DNA of 64,000 bases, taken from a virus. A model generated the notes under the pieces. It did no database searches and was not told the origin of the DNA. It worked only from the letters and a program-made list of their open reading frames with translations. Positions 36,737 to 46,606 of this stretch are shown here, piece by piece (within the stretch, counting starts at the first letter, position 1; the number at the start of each line of letters is the position of its first letter). The translations under genes were made by a program, and so were the position numbers. The stretch covers positions 1 through 64,000 of IMG/VR virus record IMGVR_UViG_3300035183_000841, one strand, 5' to 3'.

Positions 36737-37030
36737 ATGACACACGCATCGCCATGTCAAATCCATCGTTACCATAGTCCGCACGTCGTCGATACCGATG
36801 TGCATCATATCGTGCCTCTTTCCTGGGGTGGTCCCAACATCCCTTCTAACAAAGTTTCCATCTGCCCGACCGGGCACCGCAACGTGCATGAACTTCTACG
36901 TGAATACGCTGAGTTTGGTGGAACTCCGCCGTGGGAGATTAGATGTCGGTTCTCGGTGGCAGAGAGAGAACTCGCCCAGCGAGGATGGGATGGATACATA
37001 AAACTGGAAAATGAAATCTTGGCGCATTAA
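36737..37030 (+). CDS. HNH endonuclease-like protein
   Basis: A 97-residue protein: CQIHRYHSPHVVDTDVHHIVPLSWGGPN and CPTGHRNVHELL. The HHIVPL, N and H residues match the HNH core; a zinc-binding Cys pair is incomplete. It is inserted between head genes with its own promoter, so a homing role is plausible. Confidence 0.75.
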   Translation: MTHASPCQIHRYHSPHVVDTDVHHIVPLSWGGPNIPSNKVSICPTGHRNVHELLREYAEFGGTPPWEIRCRFSVAERELAQRGWDGYIKLENEILAH

Positions 37031-37039
37031 TCTGATTGC

Positions 37040-37933
37040 GTGCAGATATACTACCAGTCAACTTCTTTCTTAAGATTTACTATCATCGTAGATTCACAGC
37101 CCGCCGATGCAGACATCATCGCTGGGCAGTACCAGGTTTTCGCCACCGTTAAGAAAATCCCTGATGGCACCATCATCATCAGCGATGAGGCGACCGATCG
37201 TGAGTCGCTCGGTGTGTACCTGTTAACGCTCCCGCCGTCGAAGACATCGACGCTCGGGCGTTACCAGGTGACCTGGACGTATACCGTCTCCGGAGTCACG
37301 AACACGAGGACGACATTCTACGAGGTCGTCGTCGCTCATGTGACCGCATCGGAGATACGCTCTGAGGTTCCTGAGCTTGCGAACAAGACCGACGACGAAA
37401 TCTACCGGAAGGAACGACTGGCCAGGCAGATAATCGAGACGTACTGCAACCAGCGATTCACTTTCGAACTCGGGAAGACCTACAAGGTGCTCGGTACCGG
37501 CAGGAACACGCTCCTGCTTCCGAACCGGATCTTCACACTCACCAGCGTGAAGGCCGGCGCAGATACGGTTGAGGATATCACGGCATACGTCGAGATACAT
37601 GACGACTACCACCTAAGGTGGGCACAAGCCCCCTGGGGGGTAGATCTTGCAAGGGAGTTCTTCGATACCTATCTGTTCAAGAAGAATGAGGTATACCGGG
37701 TTACCGGTGATTGGGGGTGGCAGTACGTCCCCGAAGAGGTGAAGTTGGCCACGATATATCTAATCAAAGACTATTTCACCGACGATTACGTCCTCAGGCA
37801 ACATGGGATCATAAGTGCGAACATAGGAGATGAGTCTTACCGGTTCGCCGACGAGTTGTGGCCGAGCACGGGGAACGTTGATGTAGATGCGCTCCTGTCG
37901 AACTACGTCAGACCTCGCGTAGAGGTGATCTAG
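37040..37933 (+). CDS. Head-tail connector protein
   Basis: A 297-residue protein from GTG 37040. The first 100 residues form an Ig-like beta domain (YYQSTSFLRFTIIVDSQ). The rest matches head completion proteins: ARQIIETYCNQRFTFELGK, TLLLPNRIFTLTSV, WGWQYVPEEVKLATIYLI. Its place after capsid genes and before the stopper supports the role. The family assignment is by pattern. Confidence 0.7.
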   Translation: MQIYYQSTSFLRFTIIVDSQPADADIIAGQYQVFATVKKIPDGTIIISDEATDRESLGVYLLTLPPSKTSTLGRYQVTWTYTVSGVTNTRTTFYEVVVAHVTASEIRSEVPELANKTDDEIYRKERLARQIIETYCNQRFTFELGKTYKVLGTGRNTLLLPNRIFTLTSVKAGADTVEDITAYVEIHDDYHLRWAQAPWGVDLAREFFDTYLFKKNEVYRVTGDWGWQYVPEEVKLATIYLIKDYFTDDYVLRQHGIISANIGDESYRFADELWPSTGNVDVDALLSNYVRPRVEVI

Positions 37934-38284
37934 TTGAGGTCCTATACGCCGTACCCATTCCTCATCGATGTCTACAAGAAGACCATCGACTACGACGATT
38001 CCGGACAGAGCGTAGAGGTCTGGACGCTCGACAGGACGGTGAAGGTCAACTACATGCCGGCCCGAGGCGAGGAACGTCTCGTCGGGAGAGTGCAGAACCC
38101 ACACAGCTACACGATATGGACTGAAGATACCGATGTCTCGGTGACCGATCAGCTCCGGAATCTCCGCGATGCGGGTGGGAATCTCGTCGAGGAAGGGGCG
38201 CTGAATGTGATCTCGGTCAAGAAGTTCCCGAGGCTCGGCAAGGTCAGACATTGCGAAATCAACGCACAGGTGATACTTGACTGA
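37934..38284 (+). CDS. Head-tail stopper-like protein
   Basis: A 116-residue beta-rich protein starting at TTG directly after the preceding stop. YPFLIDVYKKTIDYDDSG and VNYMPARGEERL agree with the small barrel proteins closing the head. Followed by TGATG overlap with the next gene. Confidence 0.65.
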   Translation: MRSYTPYPFLIDVYKKTIDYDDSGQSVEVWTLDRTVKVNYMPARGEERLVGRVQNPHSYTIWTEDTDVSVTDQLRNLRDAGGNLVEEGALNVISVKKFPRLGKVRHCEINAQVILD

Positions 38285-38898
38285 TGGCGAACTTCATCAT
38301 CAACAAGAGAACCAATGAAATCCTATACCGGGCGACCACCGGCCCCTTCAAGGGGACTTACGTCCGTATCAAGAATGCCGACATCCTGGGTAAAATCGCC
38401 AAAGCGAGCAACCTCACCACGAGGTATCTGGCCAGAGATGCCGCCAACGCTGCGTTCGATCTCTACGATTCGTGGTCACGTAGGATGCCGGAACCGGTGA
38501 AGGGTAAGTTCGTCATAGACGTTTCCCCTAGTTCAGACCAAAGATACCTCGTTCAAGCCACCGTCCTTCAAGAACCAGGTGAGAGACGACCGAAGAGTAG
38601 GGCCACCGTCTTCGTGGACAAATCCGGCAGGGTGATGCGCGGTAGGAGATACCGCAATCTACGCGAAGCTCCTTCGATCAGTCTTTACGTGGCTCGTGAA
38701 CTGCACATCGCACTCGAGGCGGCGATGGTTGAGGTGCAAGAGGCATCCAGAGAGCGTGTGCAGAGAACGATCAGAGAAGCCATGCAAGAGTTCGGTGTTA
38801 AGATGGGTGGCAGAATCCGTGCCCCCATAGGCGGGATCGAATTCGGCGGGAAATACTATAAGGGAGGACAATACCTACCCGTCAAACAATGGCGATAG
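38284..38898 (+). CDS. HK97 gp10-like tail completion protein
   Basis: A 204-residue basic protein located where tail completion proteins normally lie. N-terminal ITKRT-like beta segment, helix SNLTTRYLARDAANAAFDL, and long helix RVQRTIREAMQEFG. Identification is from order and size. Confidence 0.55.
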   Translation: MANFIINKRTNEILYRATTGPFKGTYVRIKNADILGKIAKASNLTTRYLARDAANAAFDLYDSWSRRMPEPVKGKFVIDVSPSSDQRYLVQATVLQEPGERRPKSRATVFVDKSGRVMRGRRYRNLREAPSISLYVARELHIALEAAMVEVQEASRERVQRTIREAMQEFGVKMGGRIRAPIGGIEFGGKYYKGGQYLPVKQWR

Positions 38899-39401
38899 TA
38901 AACAACAAGGTAAGCGCACTTCGCAAAAGGACATCGACGAAGTCATATTCGGTAGAGGTGAAGGTCAACAAGCCAGACTTCACCGAAGCCGTGTACATCC
39001 TCAACGATTACCTGATGTCCGATGCGCAACTGAAGAATCTGATGGGTGGTCCGTTCGTAATCCAACCTATGGTCATCGATGCTCCTTCCGGTGGGCCGAG
39101 CACCCCGTATATTAGGTACGTGTCCCTCCCCGCGATAGGCCCGATATGGAGGGTGAGAGCCGATATCGTCAGATACTACATAGGTAGTAAGAGCTATAAA
39201 GAATCTGGGAAGATCCAGGAAAGGTTGAAGGAGTTACTCATCGTAGATGACTCCCTCCCACCTTTCCCTCTGAAAAATGACAAATTCAAGATACAGTCGA
39301 TAGACTTCTTAGGCGGCACAGCCCCTACCGGCCCCGACCAGGAAGAAGGCGTGATGGAGCGTGGTGTGAACGTTGCGATAATATACACCGTGCTATCATG
39401 A
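38889..39401 (+). CDS. Tail terminator-like protein
   Basis: A 170-residue protein in the position of the tail terminator, with PDFTEAVYILNDYLMSD and a beta segment IWRVRADIVRYYIGSKSY. It ends 56 bases before the tail tube gene. Order-based call. Confidence 0.55.
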   Translation: MAIVNNKVSALRKRTSTKSYSVEVKVNKPDFTEAVYILNDYLMSDAQLKNLMGGPFVIQPMVIDAPSGGPSTPYIRYVSLPAIGPIWRVRADIVRYYIGSKSYKESGKIQERLKELLIVDDSLPPFPLKNDKFKIQSIDFLGGTAPTGPDQEEGVMERGVNVAIIYTVLS

Positions 39402-39457
39402 TATTGACTTTTAGATACTCACACGACAAACTATGATTGCCAAGGAGGTGAACCAGG

Positions 39458-39997
39458 ATAGCAGTCACAATCAACAACATCATCGTGGGTGCGGGGAACC
39501 TCTTCATTTCCGCCAAGAACGTTGCGCTTGAGAGCCTGAGCGCCGCTGCCCGTGAGCCGTATCACGTCGGGGCAACGGTTGATGGCGTGGAGATCGCATA
39601 TGAGCCGGATTACACGGATATCGTCGTAGACCAACTGAAGGACGCCGCCATCATCTTCCAGAACGGTTTCCGGGTGACGGTTAGGACCCAGCTCGCCGAA
39701 GCGACCCTCGCGAACCTGAAGATGGCATGGGGCATGCCGGACTCTGCGCTTACGTCCAACAAGCTCAGCATCGGCGTTCCGCCGGACGAGCCAACAGAGA
39801 GGAAGCTCCTCGTCATAGGACGCAACCCGCAGGACTTCGAGCGGAGGTACTTCGCACGTCGAGCGGTAGCTGTAGACACATCATCGCACATGCTCAGACG
39901 GGCCGAAGCGACGCTGTTCCCCGTCGCCTTCCGCCTCCTCGGCGATCCTGCATACACCGGCTCCGAGTACGGGTACATAGAAGACGCAACCTCATAA
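39458..39997 (+). CDS. Major tail tube protein, apparently started at AUA
   Basis: A 179-residue protein. The frame opens right after a TGA at 39449. The only standard start, GTG 39485, is nine codons in, has no ribosome site, and would remove the conserved-looking AVTINNIIV. An AAGGAGGTGA site is ideally spaced for the ATA codon at 39458. Core: GAGNLFISAKNVALESLSAAA, IAYEPDYTDI, DPAYTGSEYGYIED. It resembles actinophage tail tube proteins that begin MA.TxxNIxVGxGxLYxAP. A terminator follows. Confidence 0.8.
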   Translation: MAVTINNIIVGAGNLFISAKNVALESLSAAAREPYHVGATVDGVEIAYEPDYTDIVVDQLKDAAIIFQNGFRVTVRTQLAEATLANLKMAWGMPDSALTSNKLSIGVPPDEPTERKLLVIGRNPQDFERRYFARRAVAVDTSSHMLRRAEATLFPVAFRLLGDPAYTGSEYGYIEDATS

Positions 39998-40040
39998 CGG
40001 CACTCGGCTACCACTCCCTCCTTTCCCTCCCGAGTGCAAA

Positions 40041-40068
40041 GAAGGGGCGACCGCCCGGTCGCCCCTTC
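40041..40068 (+). terminator. Rho-independent terminator after tail tube gene
   Basis: GAAGGGGCGACC (40041-40052), loop GCCC, GGTCGCCCCTTC (40057-40068), then TCCTAT. The rest of 39998-40238 shows no gene; a ribosome site ends it. Confidence 0.85.
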
Positions 40069-40238
40069 TCCTATGACCAGATTCGCTTTGGATGTTATCG
40101 GTGTGGATATCGGACATTTACCGGATGTATGTCAGCACTGACGCAACCTGGACTTTTCATCGCTGTTACTGCTAACATTAGATCGACGAATACAGCTGAG
40201 AGGGCCTCGAACAGGTCCGGCGAAGGAGGTTGTGTGTG

Positions 40239-40562
40239 ATGAGTAACAAAGATCATGTAGCAAGGATAGAGTCGGCTATCGAATTCGCCGACGGGAAGGT
40301 TCGAACGGTAAAACCACTCACAATCAAGTCTCTACGTAAGTTCGTCAAGGTTATCGAGGGCCTTAACGTCGGCCCTGATACGCCGATGACCGATGAGACG
40401 ATCGACAAGATGGTAGAAGCGGCTACGATAGCGCTGGAGCAGATTGACCCAGAGCTCGCCCGCGACAAAGAGGCGGTGGAGTCTGCCCTGGATATGGACG
40501 TTTTCCAGAAACTCATGACGGTGGCGATGGGTAATCGCCTGATGGACCCAAATCAAGGGTAG
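40239..40562 (+). CDS. Tail assembly chaperone G
   Basis: A 107-residue helical protein (ATG 40239, GGAGG nine bases upstream) between tail tube and tape measure, the invariant location of this gene. It ends shortly after a slippery sequence at 40547. Helices with VKVIEGLNVGPDTPMTDETID and acidic content are typical. Confidence 0.8.
   Translation: MSNKDHVARIESAIEFADGKVRTVKPLTIKSLRKFVKVIEGLNVGPDTPMTDETIDKMVEAATIALEQIDPELARDKEAVESALDMDVFQKLMTVAMGNRLMDPNQG
40547..40553 (+). promoter_or_regulatory. Programmed -1 frameshift site CCCAAAT
   Basis: C-CCA-AAT in the chaperone frame is an X-XXY-YYZ heptamer four codons before the TAG stop. A -1 shift enters an open frame that runs without stop to 40876. 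The G-rich stretch GAGGGGGGAGG just downstream may assist. Confidence 0.75.
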
Positions 40563-40876
40563 AGGGGGGAGGAACGAAGTTCGAGGACATCCCGCTAGCG
40601 AAGTTCGAATCGGAGGTCTTCTGCGAGGTCGGGGCGTGGAAGAACTATGAAGAACTCGAGGAATATATGACCATGGATGAGCTTTTCCTGGCTTATGAAG
40701 CAGCTGCGGAACGCCAGAAGCGGCTCATGAAAGTCGTGGCTGCTGCACTTGGAGCGCCCTACGACGAAGGTAGTTCTTCTTCAGAGTCTTCCGGATACCC
40801 CCCGGGAACGTTCGTTGATGACAAGGGCAACGTGGCACAACTATTCGGTTACAGGAAGGTGGACAAGATTGAATAG
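40550..40876 (+). CDS. Tail assembly chaperone T extension (frameshift product)
   Basis: The -1 frame has no obvious initiation site and begins inside the G gene. It gives a fusion of about 212 residues, with FEDIPLAKFESEVFCEVGAW, an acidic helix, EAAAERQKRLMKVVAAALGAP and a Ser-rich end. Such G/GT pairs control tail assembly at a fixed ratio. The end overlaps the tape measure start. Confidence 0.75.
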   Translation, partial: KSRVEGGGTKFEDIPLAKFESEVFCEVGAWKNYEELEEYMTMDELFLAYEAAAERQKRLMKVVAAALGAPYDEGSSSSESSGYPPGTFVDDKGNVAQLFGYRKVDKIE

Positions 40877-43800
40877 GCCGGTCATCGGCCACACGCAATC
40901 CGGCAAACCGGTATATCCGATAGCCGGAGGAGCGGTATCGGATAACCAGATTACGGTCGAGGTCCAGTTCTCTGCGGATCTCGGTAACCTTGAGCACGCA
41001 CTCAGAACAGCCAACGCTCAACTGAACCAGTTGTCCATGACCAATGCGAGGGTCATGCAGACGACCGGCAAACTCTTGCCCACCCTTTCCGACCAGATCC
41101 TCGTCCTAAAGGCATTGGCTTCTGAGGGAGACAAGACAGCGAAGACACTTATAGATGTTGCCCACTCTCAGGGAGCCTTTTATACCGCCTTCTCGGGTAA
41201 CGTCAAACAGAACCTGGCAGCTCTATTCAGGAGCAGGACTTCTTACAAAGAGTTCACCAAGCAACTCCAAGCGGACTTCGCGAGAACTGCAGTCATCAGC
41301 AACCAGGCCGGGCAAGCGCTCACGACGGTTGCCGACGATATAGCTCTTCGGTACCGGCTGATGGGCCAGGTCATGGTCGAGAACATCGACCGTGCCGCCA
41401 CGAAGATGATCACGCTGGGTAAACAGGCCCAGTGGGTTGGTCGTCAGCTCATCGTCGGTGTAACCGCTCCCGTCACCGCCGCCTTCTACATGCTGAGCAG
41501 AGAAGCCCTGCAATTGTCCAGGGCAGAAACGGAACTCGTCAAGTTCATGATGGGGACCGGTGAAAGCGCTTCCGAGGTGGCTGCGCGCATCAAGAAGGAG
41601 CTTATACCGCAACTTCAGCAAGTCTCGGTAGAACTTGGCGTTGCACAAGAAGAGACCGTCAACCTGGCGGCTTCGTGGGTTGCAGCCGGTTTCGATAATG
41701 AAGCCTTGCTCGTTCAGATAACCAAACTTACAGAGCAACTCGCAGCTCTGACCCAAGGCGACCTCGAACTGGCTGATGCTCAGGAACTCGTTAGGTCAAT
41801 CATGGCTACCTTCTTCGACCAGACCGAAGAAGGGGTGAGACAAACCGAGGAGGCGCTGCACCAGCTCCAGCTCATCCAATCAATCACTTCGCTGCAGATG
41901 GCTGACATGGCCAAAGCGTTGCCGCTCGTATCGTCGGTGGCGAAGACACTTAGTCTGAGTGTATCCGAGATTGCAGCGATGCTGGCCGGTATGCGCCAGC
42001 TCGGTGTGCAGGCTCCGGTAGCGGCGAACGCATTGAAGTTCGGACTAGCGAGACTGGTTGAACCTACTGAAGAAGCGAAAGCATCATGGGAGGCCCTCAC
42101 AGGCACCGATCTCGGCAAGATCCTGTTCGAGGGTGGCGAACCGCGAGGGCTAGCCGCCCTTCGCGACATCTTCAACATCCTTTCGAAGCTGAACTCAGAG
42201 CAAAGGACCCAGATGGCTGCGCTGCTGTTCGGTGCCCGGCAGTATGACCGATTCCTGAAACTCATACAGGCGATGAAGGACCCAACGTCCGACTTCGCCA
42301 AGGCCATGCTCGCCGTGCAAGACCAGACGAAGGCCGACTCTTTCTGGCAGGAGCAGCTGAACGCCGTCCTCGATTCCGCAGTGAAGAAATGGGAGCGGTT
42401 CAAGGTTCAGATCCAGGTATTCGCGGCTAGACTTGGTGAGATAGTCCTCCCCCAGATGGAGAAGGTCATCAAGGGGTTCCTCAGGATGCTCGAAGTCATC
42501 GACAAGCTGCCAGATTCGGTGAAGAGGCTTGCCGTGACCATAGCTTCACTCGCCGCCGCGATGGGTCCGCTCATCTACTCCATGGCGTTCATCAAACAGA
42601 TCATCCCGGGCAACATCATCAAGATCCCTGCGTTCATCGGCAGGAAGATATTCGGTGTTCGTGGCGTCGAAGCTCCTGAAGCTACAGTTCCCGGGATAGC
42701 TGGTTTGGTCCTTGAGGGCGTACCCTTGCTCGGACAGCCGATCACTGCAGCAGAACTAACGATAGCTAAAGAGATGCAAGTTAGAGAGATAGCCAAAAAA
42801 CTTGCATCTGCAGTGCCTGGAGCGAATATCTCGCGGAAGATCTTCGAACTTCCGACCAGCACGTTGGTTGCTGCTGCTGGAGGCAAAGCACTCACTAAAG
42901 AAGAACTTAGGCCATTAGCATATACCCTCTTTAGGGAGACTGAGTCTGGCAAGAAGGTGATGCTTTCATACAACAAGATAAAAGAAGCGCTTGGCATCAC
43001 CATAGCTGAGGCTACATCGTCAGGGATAGCCTCAGGCGCGACCGCAGCGGCAACCACGAAGAAAGGCTTTTTCAACAGCATACGATCTGTGTTCAGTACC
43101 GCCACTGCTGCGGGGATGGAAGACGCGACGAAGAACCGCACGTTCATAGGCAGATTCTTCGCCAACATGCAGAGCGGATTCAGGGGTCTATTCGGAAGTT
43201 TCGAGACGAACGTTGTCGCTGGTACTGGCGCTCAAGGCGCAGGGAGATTCGCTAAGATACTGCTCCAATTCACTTCTGCTTTACCGAAGATAATCCTACT
43301 TGTCACGGTAGCGATCGGCGTGATGGCGCACTGGCGCCAGATATGGGAAGGACTTGCCCCTTCGATCACCAAGGTGATCAAGATCCTCTCCGGAACCTTC
43401 ACGAGGATAGCCGAGACAATCACGAGAGCCATCAAGGGGGCCGGTGACGGAGCGAAATCAACCAAAGAGATTTGGGTCGAGTTCGGCCAAGTTGTCGGAA
43501 TGATGTTGGAGGGGATTGCGAAAAGAATCGACGAACTCTCCAAAGCCTTTGGACCACTCATCGGGTGGTTCGTCCGTATCGGTAAGGTCGCATTCGAAGC
43601 CATAGCTCCTATATTCAACTTGCTCTCCGGCGATTTCAAGGGGTTCATCACCGGCATCACCAGGGCCGGGAAGGGTATCGATGCTATCACCCGATCCATC
43701 GGCTACATGGTGGCCATCCTCACGGTCGCATACACCGCTTGGAGGGTTTACAACAGTCAACTTGTTCAAGCAACACTTGGCACGTTCGGGTTAACGGAGG

Positions 43801-46604
43801 CAACGGTAAGTCTCGGTACTGCCTTGAAGGGCCTCAATTTCTCAGGATGGTTGGCGATGTTCAGCTTGGTAGCGGCCGGGATCGAGTTGATCATCAACCT
43901 GTTCCATAAGAACGACCAGACCGCACAAGAACTCGCAAAAAGTCTATCTGAACTCACTGACGAGTTCGCTGATTTCATCAACAAAGCCAAGCAGCTCACC
44001 TCAGAAGATGATCTATCACAGTTCGCAGAACTAGCGGCTCAACAGTTCGACACCCTCAAGAAGAAGATCGGTGATCTCGCAGTTGAGTTCGGAAAACTCA
44101 GACCAGTCCCGCCACTTATGGATCGGGTCATCGCAGCGACAAACGTCTTGATCCCGCTTATGGCCGATCTTAATGAACTTACTGCTGATCAGCTCAAGAT
44201 TACGCAAGATGTTTTCGCACAGAAACTCAAAGAGGTCGGCCTTGAGAGGCGGATGACAGCCGAGATTATCAATGAGCTCAAACTTCGCAGAGCAGCACTT
44301 ATCGCTCAGAGAGATGAGATCGTTAAGAATGCACAAGCCTCTATCTATGATGACGAAAGTAGATCCAAGTTCACCGGTGAGGTACTGAAGAAGCAACTAT
44401 CATTCATAGATAGCCAACTCGATCAAATCGATAAACTCCTCGAAGAGCAGAACATCAAACTGCAACGCTTGAACATCCTGTTGCCAGTCTTCACGAGGCT
44501 GAACAAGACAGCGTTCGAAAGCGCTTGGGCTGATAAGTTCAACGAGTCCATATCTTCGACATATTCACTGCTTGATAAGGCGAAGTTCGCCATCGAAGGT
44601 ATGGGAGGAGCCGCCGATAAGACGAAGAAGAGCATGGAGGATCTCAAGGATACCCTTGCGAATCAGCTCGGCGATGTGATTGACCGGTTCGTATCTGCCG
44701 TCCTGGAGTCTTTCGATAGGCAGACCGAGTCCATGGTCGATGCCATGCAGGCCAGGATAGACAAGGTTTCGGAGTTCTACGACAAACAGATCGAGAAGAT
44801 TAATGAACTGAACGACAAAGAGGACTGGCTCCAACAGCAGAGGGAGTACCGCCAGCGCCGGGAAGAGCTGCTTCGTCAGATGGAACTCAACTCCGCCATC
44901 GCCGCACTGGAACGCCGCAAGGCCATCGCGATGGGCCAGTTCGACGAAGCGAAACTCATCTCCCTGCGCGCACAAGCCGACCGTGAGGCTTCTGAGCGAC
45001 AGCTCAAGGAACTCGATGAACAACACAAACGTGATGTCATCCGCAGGCAGCGCGAGTTGCGCATCAAGGAACTCCAGGCGGAGAAGGAACGCAAGGTTGC
45101 CCTCCTCGAAGCGCAGCAGGAACAACTACAGAAGATGCGGGATGCCCAGCGAACAGTCCTGCAGAACATGCTCGATGACCTCACTGAGTTCGGTGCTCGC
45201 AACAAGAAAGAGTGGATGAATCTCAGGGATGAGATCCTCAAACTCGTCGACAACTACGGCATCAACCTGAACGAGATCAACAAGACCCATATGGAGGTAT
45301 TCGGGCGCAACCTGGCTCAAGAGTTGCGCGATGCCTTCCATGATGCGCAGATAGAAGCATCTCGAAGTGCCGAACAGACAGGCAAGACGATCGGCAACTC
45401 ATTGGCCGAAGGTGTGTCGCAGAGCGAGGCGTTGAAGAAAGTCGATGAGATGTTCCAGAAGGTCAAAGAGTACGAACAGCGCATCAGGATGCTCAAGGCC
45501 AAGGGGATACTCGATGAGGCAACCGCAACCCAGTTGTGGAACAAAACACTGGCCGGCATCAAGAAAGACATATACGAATTAACCCATCAGACATTCCACA
45601 CAGGTGGCTTCGTTGGTGGCCGTGGAGAGGTTCCGGCCATACTCGAAAGCGGAGAATACGTCCTCCGTAAAGAAGCAGTTCAAGCCATCGGCAAGGCGCG
45701 GCTCGATCAGATAAACGACAACGAGCCGAGACGATACCACTTCGGTGGCTTGGTGAGAGCTTCATCTGCATATCTCACTTCAGGTATCGGTCAGATGATG
45801 AGCCTGTTCGGGTTCTCCGCCGGGCAGAGGATCGGGACCGGACTTGGCGTATACCTCATCAAAGCTCTGGTCGAGAATATCGCCGCGAGAGCTGGTGAGG
45901 CAGTGAAAAATGTTGCAGTGCAAACGTTCAAGGGGAGGGGGCCGTTCAGGACGTTCCCTATCGCTGGAACGAGGAATTACAGTTACTCCGATACGTTCGG
46001 CGCACCAAGACCTGGCGGTAGGACGCACCAAGGTATCGACATCATCGCACCGATGGGCACGCCGGTGGTCGCTACCTTCCCGGGGTTCATAGAGAGGGTA
46101 CCGAACGAACTCGGTGGACTTGCGGTTCATGTAAGAGGCTCGAGGGGTTACACGTACAATGCTCACTTCAGTAAGTATGGCAAGTCCGGTAGGGTAGGAA
46201 CAGGGGATGTCATCGGATACGTGGGGCAGACCGGTAATGCCAAGTATTCGGTGCCTCACCTCCACTTCGAGTGGCACCCCAACAACGGCCCAGCAGTCGA
46301 CCCGTACCAGTATCTGAGAGCCGTTGACCCGAAACTGAACCCGAAGATGCACACCGGCGGTATCGTGAGGTTCAACACCCCAGCCATGCTTCACTCAGGA
46401 GAGACGGTCATCCCGGCAAGCGTGACGAAGGCTCTGTCTCGTGCAGGTAGCCAGCCTCCTGTGGTGAACGTGAACGTGACGATTGAGGGTGACATCTACG
46501 GAGACGAGAACTCTTACCGCAGGCTCTATGAAACGCTCGAGCGGGTCGGTAACAAGGTTGCACGGCAAAGGGGGGTGGATAACGTCTACCTGACGATCGG
46601 TTAA
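40869..46604 (+). CDS. Tape measure protein with M23 peptidase domain
   Basis: A 1,911-residue protein; TTG 40869 is preceded by GGAAGGTGG at a good distance and overlaps the T stop. N-terminal GHTQSGKPVYPIAGG; a minor-tail region with RQLIVGVTAPVTAAFYMLSREAL; hydrophobic spans around residues 810-830 and 940-1000; long coiled coil near 1360-1500 (nt 44700-45250). GGF-VGG-RGEVPAILESGEYVL and MHTGGIV motifs flank a C-terminal M23 metallopeptidase: HQGIDIIAPMG, AHFSKYG, GQTGNAKYSVPHLHFEWHP (nt about 46020-46290). The peptidase likely cuts host peptidoglycan at entry. Length predicts a tail of roughly 280-300 nm by the usual 1.5 angstrom per residue rule. Confidence 0.93.
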   Translation: MNRPVIGHTQSGKPVYPIAGGAVSDNQITVEVQFSADLGNLEHALRTANAQLNQLSMTNARVMQTTGKLLPTLSDQILVLKALASEGDKTAKTLIDVAHSQGAFYTAFSGNVKQNLAALFRSRTSYKEFTKQLQADFARTAVISNQAGQALTTVADDIALRYRLMGQVMVENIDRAATKMITLGKQAQWVGRQLIVGVTAPVTAAFYMLSREALQLSRAETELVKFMMGTGESASEVAARIKKELIPQLQQVSVELGVAQEETVNLAASWVAAGFDNEALLVQITKLTEQLAALTQGDLELADAQELVRSIMATFFDQTEEGVRQTEEALHQLQLIQSITSLQMADMAKALPLVSSVAKTLSLSVSEIAAMLAGMRQLGVQAPVAANALKFGLARLVEPTEEAKASWEALTGTDLGKILFEGGEPRGLAALRDIFNILSKLNSEQRTQMAALLFGARQYDRFLKLIQAMKDPTSDFAKAMLAVQDQTKADSFWQEQLNAVLDSAVKKWERFKVQIQVFAARLGEIVLPQMEKVIKGFLRMLEVIDKLPDSVKRLAVTIASLAAAMGPLIYSMAFIKQIIPGNIIKIPAFIGRKIFGVRGVEAPEATVPGIAGLVLEGVPLLGQPITAAELTIAKEMQVREIAKKLASAVPGANISRKIFELPTSTLVAAAGGKALTKEELRPLAYTLFRETESGKKVMLSYNKIKEALGITIAEATSSGIASGATAAATTKKGFFNSIRSVFSTATAAGMEDATKNRTFIGRFFANMQSGFRGLFGSFETNVVAGTGAQGAGRFAKILLQFTSALPKIILLVTVAIGVMAHWRQIWEGLAPSITKVIKILSGTFTRIAETITRAIKGAGDGAKSTKEIWVEFGQVVGMMLEGIAKRIDELSKAFGPLIGWFVRIGKVAFEAIAPIFNLLSGDFKGFITGITRAGKGIDAITRSIGYMVAILTVAYTAWRVYNSQLVQATLGTFGLTEATVSLGTALKGLNFSGWLAMFSLVAAGIELIINLFHKNDQTAQELAKSLSELTDEFADFINKAKQLTSEDDLSQFAELAAQQFDTLKKKIGDLAVEFGKLRPVPPLMDRVIAATNVLIPLMADLNELTADQLKITQDVFAQKLKEVGLERRMTAEIINELKLRRAALIAQRDEIVKNAQASIYDDESRSKFTGEVLKKQLSFIDSQLDQIDKLLEEQNIKLQRLNILLPVFTRLNKTAFESAWADKFNESISSTYSLLDKAKFAIEGMGGAADKTKKSMEDLKDTLANQLGDVIDRFVSAVLESFDRQTESMVDAMQARIDKVSEFYDKQIEKINELNDKEDWLQQQREYRQRREELLRQMELNSAIAALERRKAIAMGQFDEAKLISLRAQADREASERQLKELDEQHKRDVIRRQRELRIKELQAEKERKVALLEAQQEQLQKMRDAQRTVLQNMLDDLTEFGARNKKEWMNLRDEILKLVDNYGINLNEINKTHMEVFGRNLAQELRDAFHDAQIEASRSAEQTGKTIGNSLAEGVSQSEALKKVDEMFQKVKEYEQRIRMLKAKGILDEATATQLWNKTLAGIKKDIYELTHQTFHTGGFVGGRGEVPAILESGEYVLRKEAVQAIGKARLDQINDNEPRRYHFGGLVRASSAYLTSGIGQMMSLFGFSAGQRIGTGLGVYLIKALVENIAARAGEAVKNVAVQTFKGRGPFRTFPIAGTRNYSYSDTFGAPRPGGRTHQGIDIIAPMGTPVVATFPGFIERVPNELGGLAVHVRGSRGYTYNAHFSKYGKSGRVGTGDVIGYVGQTGNAKYSVPHLHFEWHPNNGPAVDPYQYLRAVDPKLNPKMHTGGIVRFNTPAMLHSGETVIPASVTKALSRAGSQPPVVNVNVTIEGDIYGDENSYRRLYETLERVGNKVARQRGVDNVYLTIG

Positions 46605-46606
46605 CC

